In this document: positions 7,932 to 16,390 of the stretch, in pieces
How positions within the stretch are numbered: position 1 is the first letter of the stretch
Layout of the letters: each line of letters opens with the position of its first letter
Origin: Streptomyces albus subsp. chlorinus
GTDB lineage: Bacteria; Actinomycetota; Actinomycetes; Streptomycetales; Streptomycetaceae
Direction of reading: 5' to 3'
Assembly: GCF_013302895.1 (NCBI RefSeq)
Contig: NZ_VJOK01000001.1
Span: 350,769-414,768, forward strand
DNA: 64,000 bases
The notes under the pieces: model-generated
What the model was told of the DNA's origin: nothing
Seen by the model: the letters and a program-made list of their open reading frames with translations, nothing else
Databases searched by the model: none
Made by a program: the position numbers and the translations under genes

Positions 7932-9713
7932 TCATTGACGCGTTGACGGCCTTCCCGGTGCGGCCCACCCGTGGTCGTGGCCCGGGTGCCCCTCCTGCGC
8001 CACCGGGTCAGCCGCGGTCCGCGCCGGTCTGCGCACGGCGAGCAAGGCGACGTCGTCGTCGTTGTCGGCAGGGCGGACACGGTCGAGCAGCAGATCGCAC
8101 AAGGCGTCGAGAGGGCGGTGCGCCAGGGCGGCAGCGTGCTGGCTCAGCCGGTCGAGCCCCTCGCCGAGGGAGCGGACGCGCGACTCCACCAGCCCGTCGG
8201 TGAAGAAGATCAGCGTGGACAGGGGCGGCATGTCCACCACGGCGTCCTGGCGGGAGGGGACGAGTTCCGCGCCGATCAGAAGGTCCTCGACGTCGTCCAG
8301 GAAGCGGGCCTGTCCGTCGTAGGTGACGAGAAGCGGCGGCGGGTGCCCGGCATCCGTCCAGCGCACCCGGCAGCGCTGCCCGTCCTCGCCGCTGATCTCG
8401 ACCCGTGCGAAGACCATCGTCGCCAGCGACGCGTCGGTCATATGCCGCACGGCCTGGTCGAGCCGGCCGACGATGGAGCTGGGCGGTTCCTGGTACGACC
8501 ACGCGTAGGCGCGGAGCATGTTGCGGACCTGCGCCATACCGGCCGCCGCGTCGGCGTCGTGGCCCACGACGTCACCGATCGCCACGGCCAGTGTCCCGTC
8601 CTGGAGGCGGAAGGCGTCGTACCAGTCGCCGCCCACCTCCGAAGCCTCCGGCGCGGCCACATACCGTGCGGCCATCTCCAGCCCCGGCACACGCGGCAGC
8701 TGGGGCAGCAGGTGCCGCTGCATGGTCTCGGTGACACGCCGCTGGCGCTGGTACAAGCGCGCGTTCTCCAGCGCCAGCCCCGCCCGACGTGCGATGTCCT
8801 CGAGCAGGGACAGATCCGAGAACGCCTCCGGCCGCTCGGACCGGCCCAGCGTCAACGCGCCCAGCACCTGCCGCACGCCCCTGATCGGTGCGATGGCCGC
8901 CGAGTGCATCCCCGTCGCCTCGAACATCCTCCGCTGCGCCACCGCGATGCCCGCGTCCGGCGGCCCCTGGTAGTTCTCGGGCCCCGCCAGTGTGGACGCG
9001 GCGCCACGCAGGGCCCGCGACAGCGGCATCACGGACTCCTGCGGGATGGGCGGCATCGGGCCCTGCAGGTCCTCGCGGTCGACCAGCAGACCGCTCTCGT
9101 AGTGGACGACAGCGGCACGCCACACCTCGTCGCCCTCTGTGATCAAGTCGATCACCACCCAGTCCGCCAAACGGGGTACCACCAGCCGCGTGAGCCGGCG
9201 CAGCGCCTCGTGCACGTCCAAGGTCGAGGTGAGCGTGGTCGTGGTCTCGGCCAGCAGGGCCAGACGATCCAGCTCCGGCAGCGCCTCCTGGGAGCCCTCC
9301 CCTCGCTCCTCCCCGTCCGCGCCGGATCGGTGCCGGTGGAAGAGGATCGCCGCACCGTCCGTGCCGTCGGTGGTCCGGCACGGGGTGATCACCCATTGGA
9401 CCGGCAGGAGGGTGCCGTCGCCGCGCTCGTACCACCCGAGCTGTCCCTGTGCCGCCCGGCCGCGGTGGAACGCCTGCCGGATGGGGCAACTGCTCCGGGG
9501 CATCGTCTGCCCGTGGCGGTCCCGGTGGAGGGCGTCGTGCACATCCTGGTCCAGCAGGTCAGCGGCCGGCCGGCCGAGCAGCACCTCGGCCTCACTGTTC
9601 ACCTCGACGATCCGCGCCTGAGGATCCAGCAGCAGCACCCCGGCGCCGAACACCTCGGACACCATGTGTGCGTGACGCCGGCCGGCGAGCCCCTGCGTGC
9701 CCGGGACCTCCAT
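7932..9713 (-). CDS. PAS-GAF-SpoIIE (PP2C-type) serine phosphatase
   Basis: The 593-residue cytoplasmic regulator has a PAS domain (about 15-130, GVLLLDPQARIVEVNSEAE), a GAF domain (about 160-310, ending with RRAGLALENARLYQRQ), and a C-terminal SpoIIE/PP2C phosphatase (about 325-560). Metal-binding motifs of the phosphatase are present: GGDWYDAF, GDVVGHDADAA, TDAGHPPPLL, FFTDGLVESR and DDDVALLAVR. Such proteins dephosphorylate STAS anti-sigma antagonists to release stress sigma factors. A STAS protein lies 21 kb away (30783), but a partnership is not implied. No kinase domain is attached. The start at 9713 has GAGGAG seven bases upstream; 97 upstream in-frame residues are Arg/Pro-rich and unlikely. 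Confidence 0.88.
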   Translation of the reverse strand: MEVPGTQGLAGRRHAHMVSEVFGAGVLLLDPQARIVEVNSEAEVLLGRPAADLLDQDVHDALHRDRHGQTMPRSSCPIRQAFHRGRAAQGQLGWYERGDGTLLPVQWVITPCRTTDGTDGAAILFHRHRSGADGEERGEGSQEALPELDRLALLAETTTTLTSTLDVHEALRRLTRLVVPRLADWVVIDLITEGDEVWRAAVVHYESGLLVDREDLQGPMPPIPQESVMPLSRALRGAASTLAGPENYQGPPDAGIAVAQRRMFEATGMHSAAIAPIRGVRQVLGALTLGRSERPEAFSDLSLLEDIARRAGLALENARLYQRQRRVTETMQRHLLPQLPRVPGLEMAARYVAAPEASEVGGDWYDAFRLQDGTLAVAIGDVVGHDADAAAGMAQVRNMLRAYAWSYQEPPSSIVGRLDQAVRHMTDASLATMVFARVEISGEDGQRCRVRWTDAGHPPPLLVTYDGQARFLDDVEDLLIGAELVPSRQDAVVDMPPLSTLIFFTDGLVESRVRSLGEGLDRLSQHAAALAHRPLDALCDLLLDRVRPADNDDDVALLAVRRPARTAADPVAQEGHPGHDHGWAAPGRPSTRQ

Positions 9714-10018
9714 GTGCCACTCCTCGGTTCCGTCTTCCTCCGGGCCTCCTCCGGCAGCCCTGCCCGCCGCCCGACCGGCCCCTCGTCTCCAGCCTGCGGG
9801 AGGACGCGGAGAAGCGCAGGCAGGGAGGACGGCCGCGACCGCCGGTGTCCGCCGGCCGGCCGCTCCGCCCCGTTCCCACTCCGTACCCGTGCGCTGCGCA
9901 CGGTGAGCACCACGACGGCACCGGCGGCACACCCCGCCCACGGCCTCCCGGCTCACGGCCCCCCGGCCGCCGGCCCGCGCCCGTGCGCCACCCGGGACGG
10001 ACATGGCAAGCTGACCCC

Positions 10019-10513
10019 GTGTTCTGCCTCAAAACCGCCACCAGAGCGGCCGTTTGGCTCACCGCCGCGTGCGTGGTGGCCTCCTGTTCGTCGTCCTCCG
10101 ACGGGAAGACCCTCGACATCACGGGCGTGTCCTGCGCCGACCTCCTGACCAGGACGGAGCTGGCCGGCTACGGCGTCCCGCAGGGAGGCGAATTCCCCGA
10201 GGGGCCGAACGGGCCGAAGAACGAGGACTTCAGCATGTGCGGCTGGAACTCGGGGCCCAACGGCCGGTACCGCCTGATGGTCGCCCTCGACCGCACCGAG
10301 CGCAGCAACAGCTGGGTCGGGAAGAAGGACGCCGCCGAACCGATGCGCGGCTTCCGGACCAGTGGCGGCCGGCGGGGCGGCGGCGCATCGGTGACCATCG
10401 CCACGGGCCCCGGCACCGGATCGGTCCAGGTGTGGGGAACGACCAGGAAACCGATCCGTACCGTCGCCCAACGCGTACTCGCCCACCTCCTGTCCCGCAC
10501 AAAGGACGGGTGA
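10019..10513 (+). CDS. Secreted lipoprotein, DUF3558-like
   Basis: The 164-residue product starts at GTG with a lipoprotein signal: basic N terminus, hydrophobic core AAVWLTAACV and lipobox VASC, with lipidation expected at Cys23. The mature part holds CADLLTRTELAGYGV and CGWNSGPNGRYRLMVALDR, two cysteines spaced as in DUF3558-type actinobacterial lipoproteins; that assignment is tentative. The function is unknown. There is no convincing Shine-Dalgarno site, so the mRNA may be leaderless. It diverges from the phosphatase gene across 305 bp. Confidence 0.65.
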   Translation: MFCLKTATRAAVWLTAACVVASCSSSSDGKTLDITGVSCADLLTRTELAGYGVPQGGEFPEGPNGPKNEDFSMCGWNSGPNGRYRLMVALDRTERSNSWVGKKDAAEPMRGFRTSGGRRGGGASVTIATGPGTGSVQVWGTTRKPIRTVAQRVLAHLLSRTKDG

Positions 10514-10623
10514 GGGAGCAGGCATCCGCTTCCTGCCCGCCGGCTGCCGGCTGCGCACGGGCAGGCGGCCGCCGTCATGGTCCCGCCGGACAGAACGGGG
10601 GAGGAACCAGCAAGCTGTACGCC

Positions 10624-11088
10624 ATGAACGGAGTTGCTCAAGGCACGGTTCTCGCGCTGGTCGGCGTCCTTGTCGGGACCGCGGGCACCCTTCTGGGGCA
10701 GTACATGACGACGCGGGTCGAGGAGCGGCGTGACCGGCGGCAGCGCATGGACGCCCGGCGCGCTGAGCGCAAGGAAGCCGTCCTGGGCTTCCTCGCGGCC
10801 GCCCAGCGGGTCGAGTTGGTCCTGGACCGCCGCGAACTCGGCCTGCCGGCTCCCGACGATCCCGCCGACGAGAAGCTGCACGACCTGTGGCTGGCGAAGA
10901 AAGCCGTGGAGCTGGCCTGTTCGCACGAGACAGCTCAGGCCGCGCACGACTAGACGCAGGCGCTGCACGTCCGCATGCGCGATACCGTCCCCCCGGAAGA
11001 GATCCCTGTCAAACGGGAACGCCGGCACGCCTTCCTGGAGGCCGCGCGGGACGCCTTGGAGGGCGGCGGTACCAGGCTCAGGCGGTGA
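10624..11088 (+). pseudogene. Membrane-anchored hypothetical protein with internal TAG
   Basis: An ATG opens MNGVAQGTVLALVGVLVGTA, an N-terminal membrane anchor. It is followed by a charged helical region (VEERRDRRQRMDARRAERKE). At 10951-10953 a TAG interrupts the frame after ETAQAAHD. The frame then continues open and helix-like (TQALHVRMRDTVPPEEIPV, then RHAFLEAARDAL) to a TGA at 11086-11088. The simplest reading is one substitution of a sense codon to TAG in a protein of about 154 residues. The truncated 109-residue product could still be made. The function is unknown; the layout resembles small Streptomyces membrane-tethered coiled-coil proteins. Confidence 0.65.
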
Positions 11089-11495
11089 TCCGCCCCTGCC
11101 GCTCCCCTCCTCGGCGGCGCTTCAGCGGCGTGGCAGCGGCGCCGGTGCGGCGGCCTCGGACCGGGGGAGACGTTCACCGATCCCCTCTGGCGGGTGTCCG
11201 TCTGCCTGCGCCCGGTCGAAGTGGCCCCCATCCCCACGACGTTCGCCGGGGCCGGCGGTGCGGCGCTGTCGCCCTGTCTCCGCGGCGCGTTGTGTTCGTT
11301 CCGGCCGTCCGGCCATGAGCCGGGCTTGCCGTCTTCCAGCATGCACGCTTCCTATCCGACCGGGCCGACCGGCTGCAACCGCCAAGGGCGGTCACGCGAT
11401 CGGTGCGGCGGCGCTCTTCGGGGGTGGAGGGCCGTACCGGTCTCCGTGTCGGGGCTTCGCAGGGCGTTGCACAGCACGGGAGGTGCCAGCACTCG
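11089..11495. other. Intergenic stretch without a supported gene
   Basis: No frame combines codon bias, a start signal and recognisable sequence. The 3' end leads into the operator region at 11496-11543. Confidence 0.4.
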
Positions 11496-11543
11496 TTGAC
11501 AAAGCGGAACAGTGCTCCGTATCGTAAACGGAACAACGATCCG
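11496..11543 (+). promoter_or_regulatory. Promoter with twin TetR-like operators
   Basis: TTGACA (11496-11501) and TATCGT (11520-11525) are 18 bp apart. Two related 15-bp boxes start 24 bp apart: CGGAACAGTGCTCCG (11505-11519, a near-palindrome inside the spacer) and CGGAACAACGATCCG (11529-11543, just downstream of the -10). This arrangement suggests a repressor blocking RNA polymerase. No TetR gene is adjacent. It drives the 11641 hydrolase. Confidence 0.55.
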
Positions 11544-11640
11544 CTTTCAGTCGCGACTGAAGCCGGACACTTCTGCCCACCTCCGCGCCCGCCTCCCGCA
11601 AGAGACCGGCGGCGGAGGCCGTCGAAGGGATATGCGCACC

Positions 11641-12600
11641 ATGAGCGAACCGACCCAGGCGACCGCCGCCCCGGGTGCCCCCGCACCCGTCCTCTCCGTC
11701 AGCCCGGTGGTGCTGCCGGCTCCCGGCCGGGCCGTGGACCTGGAGGTCCGGGTTTCCGCACCCGCGACCGGGAGCGAGCTGCCGGTCATCCTCCTCTCGC
11801 ACGGGCAGGGCTACTCGAACCACCTCTCCTCCCTGAACGGCTACGCCCCTCTCGCCAACTTCTGGGCGGCGCACGGCTTCGTGGTGATACAGCCCACCCA
11901 TCTCAGCTCGGCGACCCTGAGCCTGGACTCCGACGACCCCGAGGCGCCGCTGTACTGGCGTTCACGGGCCGAGGACATGGGGCGCGTCCTCGACCGGCTC
12001 GACGTCCTCGAAGCCGCCGTCCCGCAGCTGGCCGGGCGTCTGGATCCCGGCAAGGTCGCCGTGGCGGGGCACTCGATGGGCGGTCACACCGCGAGCCTGC
12101 TGCTGGGGGCCCGGACCGTCGACCCGCTCGACGGGGCGGAAGTGGACCTGAGCGAGCCCCGCATCAAGGCGGGCGTCCTGCTCGCCGCGCCAGGCCGGGG
12201 CGGCGAGGCCCTCAGCGAGAACGCGGCCAGGAGTTACCCCGTCTTCCTGACCACGGACTTCTCCAGGATGACGACGCCCGCGCTCGTGGTGGCCGGTGAC
12301 AAGGACACCTCCGAGCATCTGACGGTCAGCGGCCCGGAGTGGCACACCGACCCGTACGTCCTCTCCCCGGGTCCCAAGTCCCTGCTCACCCTGTTCGACG
12401 CGGAGCACGGACTCGGCGGCGTCTCCGGCTACGACGTGGCCGAGACGACGGACGAGAACCCCGCGCGCGTGGCCGCGGTCCAGCAGCTCACCTGGGCCTA
12501 CCTCCGCTCCGCCCTCTTCCCCGGTGACACCGCGTGGCAGACGGCGTGCGACGCGCTGGCAGCGGAGTCCGACCCGCTCGGACAGGTCGAATCCAAGTAG
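11641..12600 (+). CDS. Alpha/beta hydrolase
   Basis: The 319-residue product has the alpha/beta-hydrolase fold of the PAF-acetylhydrolase/chlorophyllase-like type. Visible are an oxyanion region (LLSHGQG), the nucleophile elbow GHSMGG (Ser), a candidate acid in VVAGDKDTSEH and a late His in DAEHGLGG. No signal peptide is present, so it should be cytoplasmic. The start at 11641 has GAAGGGA about ten bases upstream; the in-frame ATG at 11632 is too close to that site. Its promoter carries twin operators, so expression is probably inducible by an unlinked repressor. A strong terminator follows. The substrate is unknown, most likely an ester. Confidence 0.85.
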   Translation: MSEPTQATAAPGAPAPVLSVSPVVLPAPGRAVDLEVRVSAPATGSELPVILLSHGQGYSNHLSSLNGYAPLANFWAAHGFVVIQPTHLSSATLSLDSDDPEAPLYWRSRAEDMGRVLDRLDVLEAAVPQLAGRLDPGKVAVAGHSMGGHTASLLLGARTVDPLDGAEVDLSEPRIKAGVLLAAPGRGGEALSENAARSYPVFLTTDFSRMTTPALVVAGDKDTSEHLTVSGPEWHTDPYVLSPGPKSLLTLFDAEHGLGGVSGYDVAETTDENPARVAAVQQLTWAYLRSALFPGDTAWQTACDALAAESDPLGQVESK

Positions 12601-12614
12601 TCCGGAAGGACAGC

Positions 12615-12660
12615 GCGAAGCCGGCAGCCCGGCCGGTGTCGGACTGGTTGCCGGCTTCGC
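12615..12660 (+). terminator. Rho-independent-type terminator
   Basis: GCGAAGCCGGCA (12615-12626) pairs perfectly with TGCCGGCTTCGC (12649-12660) over a 22-base loop. GTTTTCC follows. It ends the hydrolase transcript. Confidence 0.8.
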
Positions 12661-12765
12661 GTTTTCCGAGGACCCGTCGGGAACGTCCTTCCAGGACGTG
12701 CGGCGCCCGTCGAGAGGACGTCGAGAGGACGCAGGGGGACGGCATCCGGGCGGGGATCGCATCCA

Positions 12766-13242
12766 GTGGTGCGTGACGACGTGTCCGGGCAAGTGGCCGG
12801 CCGGGAGGTGACCGCACCGGCCGGCGGGCTGCGGGTTTGCGGCGTGGAGGTGGCCGCGTTCCGGGACCGCTGGGGCACCGGGCTGGAGATGCGGGTGTCG
12901 CCCCGGCCCGTCGCGACCGTGGTGATCGGGTTCGAGGACGACATGCTGACCGTCGGCGGCACCACCCGGCGGCAGACGCCCGGCGCCTCGTCGCCGCCAG
13001 GTCTCTGGGGCGCGTTCGCAGCGACCGGGTGGACTGCGTCGAGGTGCGTCTGCCACCGCTGGTCGCGGCTTCCCTGCCGGGCGTGCCTCTCTCCGAACCG
13101 GACGGCACGGTGACCGATGTGGCGGAGGTGTGGGGACGGCACGCGGGCCGCCCGCGGGAGCGGCCGGCAGCCGCAGCGGCGGGACCGGAGCGCTTCGCGC
13201 TGGTGGCCGGAGGGCGGGGCTGGCGCTCACCTCGGTGACCCC
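12766..13242 (+). pseudogene. AraC-family regulator remnant
   Basis: From a GTG, the frame reads GLRVCGVEVAAFRDRWGTG, then MRVSPRPVATVVIGFEDDML, an AraC-type sensory N terminus. Between about 12955 and 12990 the coding frame moves by one. The new frame reads GRVRSDRVDCVEVRLPPLV, then VTDVAEVWGRHAGRPRE and PERFALVAGG. The C-terminal helix-turn-helix half is missing altogether; sequence resembling the family stops near 13200, just before the methyltransferase. A frameshift plus C-terminal truncation makes this a true remnant rather than one sequencing error. Confidence 0.7.
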
Positions 13243-13334
13243 ACCGGCACAGGCCGCCCGTACTGCCTCACCCGTGCCGCGGCCGCGTGGCACCCGCGGC
13301 ACGGGTGACGGTGAGCGGGCCTGAAGATGGGGAG

Positions 13335-14108
13335 ATGACTTCCGGCTCACGTGCTCGCTCGTTTGCTCGCTCGTCCGACTCGGCTGCCGCCCGGTACGAG
13401 GCGAGCCGCCCTTCGTATCCGCCCGCGCTCTTCGACACGGTCGAGGAGTTCCTGGGCCGCTCGCTGGCGGGTCTCCGCGTCGCCGACGTCGGCGCGGGCA
13501 CGGGAATCGCGACGAGGCTCCTGCGCGAGCGGGGTGCCGATGTGATCGCCGTCGAACCCGGTGACGCGATGGCCGCCCGGTTCCGTGGGGTGCTCCCGGG
13601 CGTGCCGGTCGTCCGGGGGGACGGCAACGCCCTGCCGCTGGCCGGTTCCTCGCAGGACCTCCTCACCTACGCGCAGTCCTGGCAGTGGACGGATACGAGC
13701 CGTTCCGTCCCGGAGGCGCTGCGTGTCCTGCGTCCTGGCGGGTCACTCGCGCTCTGGTGGAACACCACCGCTCTCGACGTGCCGTGGATCCGTGCCCAGC
13801 ACGAGCGCATCGCACGGCACTGCGGAGTGCCCCCGCGTCCCGCCGTCCGGCCCGACGACGAGGCAGCCGTCCGGCTCGCGGGCCTGACCGGGCTGCGGGT
13901 CGCGCGTCGGCAGATCCGCTGGCGGCGGGTGGTCTCCCTCGACACGCACCTCGCCAACATCGGCAGCCGCTCGGCGTTCCTCGTCCTCGGCCAAGAGGCC
14001 AACAGCGCCTTCTTCGCCGAGGAGCGCCGGCGGTTGCGTGCGGCTTTCCCCGGCGAGACCTTGGAAGAGATGTATGTGGTCGATGTGCTGGTGGCCGCCT
14101 GTCCGTGA
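13335..14108 (+). CDS. Class I SAM-dependent methyltransferase
   Basis: The 257-residue product carries the Rossmann-like methyltransferase fold. Motif I is VADVGAGTGIATRLL, the acidic loop that binds the ribose is AVEPGDAMAARFR, then DGNALPLAGSSQDLLTYAQSW and LRPGGSLALWWN. It resembles UbiE/trans-aconitate-type small-molecule methyltransferases. The substrate is unknown. The start is uncertain: the ATG at 13335 directly abuts GGGGAG, so GTG at 13311 or 13287 in the same frame is possible. It stands alone after the AraC remnant. Confidence 0.8.
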   Translation: MTSGSRARSFARSSDSAAARYEASRPSYPPALFDTVEEFLGRSLAGLRVADVGAGTGIATRLLRERGADVIAVEPGDAMAARFRGVLPGVPVVRGDGNALPLAGSSQDLLTYAQSWQWTDTSRSVPEALRVLRPGGSLALWWNTTALDVPWIRAQHERIARHCGVPPRPAVRPDDEAAVRLAGLTGLRVARRQIRWRRVVSLDTHLANIGSRSAFLVLGQEANSAFFAEERRRLRAAFPGETLEEMYVVDVLVAACP

Positions 14109-14365
14109 GCTGTGCTGTCCCCGTGCGCCCTCGCCCCTTCCGGCGGTGTGCGCGCGTGCGGCCGGCCGTCCCGGCAGACGCCCGGAGAGGAGGCGTCATG
14201 GCCGCCCTCGTGCGCTCACATGGCGGGTGCCCGGCCAGCGGGTGAGCATGGAAGGGAGGGGGACACGGTTACCGCGGCCCGGGTGAGCGCGGGCCCTGCG
14301 CCCCCGTCCCCCGTTCCCGTCCCCCTGTCTCCGTCCCGCTCGGCCGATCCATGGGAGCAAGCACC

Positions 14366-15205
14366 ATGTCCCAGCCCCGCCAGCAGCAGACTCCGCCAGG
14401 TGTCACCTCCGAGATGACACCGACCCCGGATCACGGCGAGGAGAGCTACCGCGGATCCGGGCGGCTGGCCGGCAAGGCTGCGTTGATCACCGGCGGTGAC
14501 AGCGGCATCGGGCGGGCGGTGGCGATCGCCTATGCCCGTGAGGGCGCCGATGTCCTGATCTCGTATCTGGATGAGCACGAGGACGCGGAGGAGACCCGGC
14601 GGTGGGTGACGGCCGCGGGCCGCAGCTGCGTGCTGGTGCCCGGCGACGTGGCCGACCCCGCGCACTGCCGGTCGCTCGTCGGGGAAGCCGTGGAGGCGTT
14701 CGGCCGGATCGACGTGCTGGTCAACAACGCCGCTTTCCAGATGACGCGGGACCGCGTCGAGGACATCCCCGACGAGGAGTGGGACCGCACCCTGGCGATC
14801 AACATCAGCGCTTTCTTCCACCTGACCAAGGCCGCCCTCCCGTACATGCGGCCCGGCTCGGCGATCATCGGGAGCACCTCGGTGAACTCCGACAGCCCGC
14901 CGCCGCAGCTGCTCGCCTACAACGTGACGAAGGCGGGGATCGCGAACATGGTCGGTTCCCTGGCGCAGATGCTGGCCCCGAGAGGTATCCGCGCCAACAG
15001 CGTCGCCCCCGGTCCGATCTGGACGCCGCTCATCCCGGCGACCATGCCGGAGGAGCAGGTGGAGACCTTCGGCTCCCAGGTGCCGCTCGGACGACCGGGC
15101 CAGCCCGCCGAACTGGCGGGGGTCTATGTGCTGCTCGCCTCGGACGAGGCCGGTTACGTCTCCGGGGCCCGGATCGCGGTCACCGGCGGGCAGCCGATCC
15201 TGTGA
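14366..15205 (+). CDS. SDR oxidoreductase, YghA/GSP39-like
   Basis: The 279-residue product is a classical-length short-chain dehydrogenase with an N-terminal extension rich in Pro/Gln, as in stress-linked SDRs such as B. subtilis YdaD/GSP39 and E. coli YghA. Visible are cofactor motif TGGDSGIGRAVA, VNNAAFQ, the catalytic serine in IIGSTSVNS and the YNVTKAG (YxxxK) pair, then RANSVAPGPIWTPLIP. It probably reduces aldehydes or ketones with NAD(P)H. GGGAGCAA precedes the ATG at 14366. Its stop overlaps the next gene by four bases, so the two are translated together. Confidence 0.88.
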   Translation: MSQPRQQQTPPGVTSEMTPTPDHGEESYRGSGRLAGKAALITGGDSGIGRAVAIAYAREGADVLISYLDEHEDAEETRRWVTAAGRSCVLVPGDVADPAHCRSLVGEAVEAFGRIDVLVNNAAFQMTRDRVEDIPDEEWDRTLAINISAFFHLTKAALPYMRPGSAIIGSTSVNSDSPPPQLLAYNVTKAGIANMVGSLAQMLAPRGIRANSVAPGPIWTPLIPATMPEEQVETFGSQVPLGRPGQPAELAGVYVLLASDEAGYVSGARIAVTGGQPIL

Positions 15206-16338
15206 GCGCCGGCGGACGCGGCCTCTACCCGCTGCGGCTGTCCGTCACGGCGAAGCCGCTGGTCTTCGGCGGCCACTCGATCGCCCGCCGCCTGGGCAAG
15301 TCCGGCATCCCGGACTGGAGCGTCGCGGAGACATGGGAGTGCAGCGATGTGGAGGGCACCAGCGGTGTGGTCACCCAGGGCCCCCTGGCCGGCCGGTCCC
15401 TGCGCCGGCTGGTGCTCGACCACCCCGGGGAACTGATGGGCGAGGGGTGGTCCGGCCCCCGCTTCCCGGTGCTGACGAAGTTCATCGACGCCGCCGGAGC
15501 GCTGCCCGTCCACCTGCACGCCGACGACGGGGCGGCCCGCCGCCTGGAGGGGCAGCTCAACGGCAAGACGGAGGCCTGGCACATCCTCGACGCCGCCCCC
15601 GGCGCGACCGCCCTGTGCGGTGTCAGGAACGGAGTGACGGCCGACCGGTTGCGCGCCGCGCTGGAGGCCCAGGACTTCGACGCCGTCCTGCGCCGCCTGC
15701 CGGTGCGGGCGGGAGAGACCGTGTACGTGCCCGGCGGTACCCCGCACAGTTTCGGCCCGGACACGCTGGTCTACGAGATCGAGCAGACCTCCGACATCCA
15801 GCAGCACGCGATGCGCTGGAAGATGGAGGACGGCTCTCCCGTGGGCGACGCCGAGTTCGGCGCCAACCTCGACATGCTGATGCGGCAGGTCGATCTGGAC
15901 AGCCGACCGGACTTCACACCCGGCCTGGGGATCGCCGTCGGTGACGGGGTGGAGCGCATCTTCCTGTGCGCGGGCCCGTACTTCGCTCTCGAACGGTGGC
16001 GTGCCGGGACGGCGGAGCCGTTGCGGCACGCCTTCACCACCGCACAGATCCTGTCCAACGTCGGTGCGCCGGTGCGGGTGCGGACGGGCACGGGCACAGG
16101 CACGGGCACGGGCACGGGCACGGGCAGCGCGATGCTCGGCCGGGCGGAGACGCTGCTGCTGCCCGCGGTGTGCGGCCAGGTCGAGATCACCGGTCCGGCC
16201 GACGTCCTGTTCGGCTACCTGCCCGACCTCGACCGCGACGTCCGCGCACCGCTGCGCCGAGCCGGCTGTCCGCCCCGGCTCGTCGAGTCCCTCGGCCCGG
16301 CCACACACACCCGCGGCCCGGCCCCGCGCACGTCATGA
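15202..16338 (+). CDS. Class I mannose-6-phosphate isomerase-like protein
   Basis: The 378-residue product starts at a GTG overlapping the SDR stop (GTGA). It shows the zinc cupin features of type I phosphomannose isomerase: KFIDAAGALPVHLHADD (HxH), WHILDAAPGA and VYVPGGTPHSFG. The family interconverts mannose-6-P and fructose-6-P, but short bacterial paralogues like this often have unknown sugar substrates. Residues about 295-310 are a run of Thr-Gly pairs coded by a hexamer repeat. Coupling to the SDR suggests joint sugar or polyol metabolism, which is inference. Confidence 0.78.
   Translation: MSAGGRGLYPLRLSVTAKPLVFGGHSIARRLGKSGIPDWSVAETWECSDVEGTSGVVTQGPLAGRSLRRLVLDHPGELMGEGWSGPRFPVLTKFIDAAGALPVHLHADDGAARRLEGQLNGKTEAWHILDAAPGATALCGVRNGVTADRLRAALEAQDFDAVLRRLPVRAGETVYVPGGTPHSFGPDTLVYEIEQTSDIQQHAMRWKMEDGSPVGDAEFGANLDMLMRQVDLDSRPDFTPGLGIAVGDGVERIFLCAGPYFALERWRAGTAEPLRHAFTTAQILSNVGAPVRVRTGTGTGTGTGTGTGSAMLGRAETLLLPAVCGQVEITGPADVLFGYLPDLDRDVRAPLRRAGCPPRLVESLGPATHTRGPAPRTS
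16084..16125 (+). repeat. Hexanucleotide tandem repeat inside the isomerase gene
   Basis: Seven copies of ACGGGC, the third changed to ACAGGC, encode a run of (Thr-Gly). The 6-bp unit keeps the frame whatever the copy number. Confidence 0.9.
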
Positions 16339-16355
16339 GCGCGCCCCCCGGGGTC

Positions 16356-16380
16356 GGCCGGCACCCCCGGGGGTCCGGCC
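16356..16380. terminator. Hairpin between convergent genes
   Basis: GGCCGG and CCGGCC flank the self-complementary block ACCCCC/GGGGGT. It sits between the isomerase stop and the end of the 16391 hydrolase gene and may serve both. Confidence 0.5.
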
Positions 16381-16390
16381 GGGGGCCCGC

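Noticed and set aside
7971..10148. A 725-codon open frame opposite the SpoIIE phosphatase
   Set aside because: Its composition is antisense-like (His/Arg/Gln-rich), while the minus strand carries the complete PAS-GAF-PP2C motifs.
16084..16125. CRISPR or other spaced repeat array
   Set aside because: The repeats are contiguous hexamers with no spacers and lie inside a coding frame.
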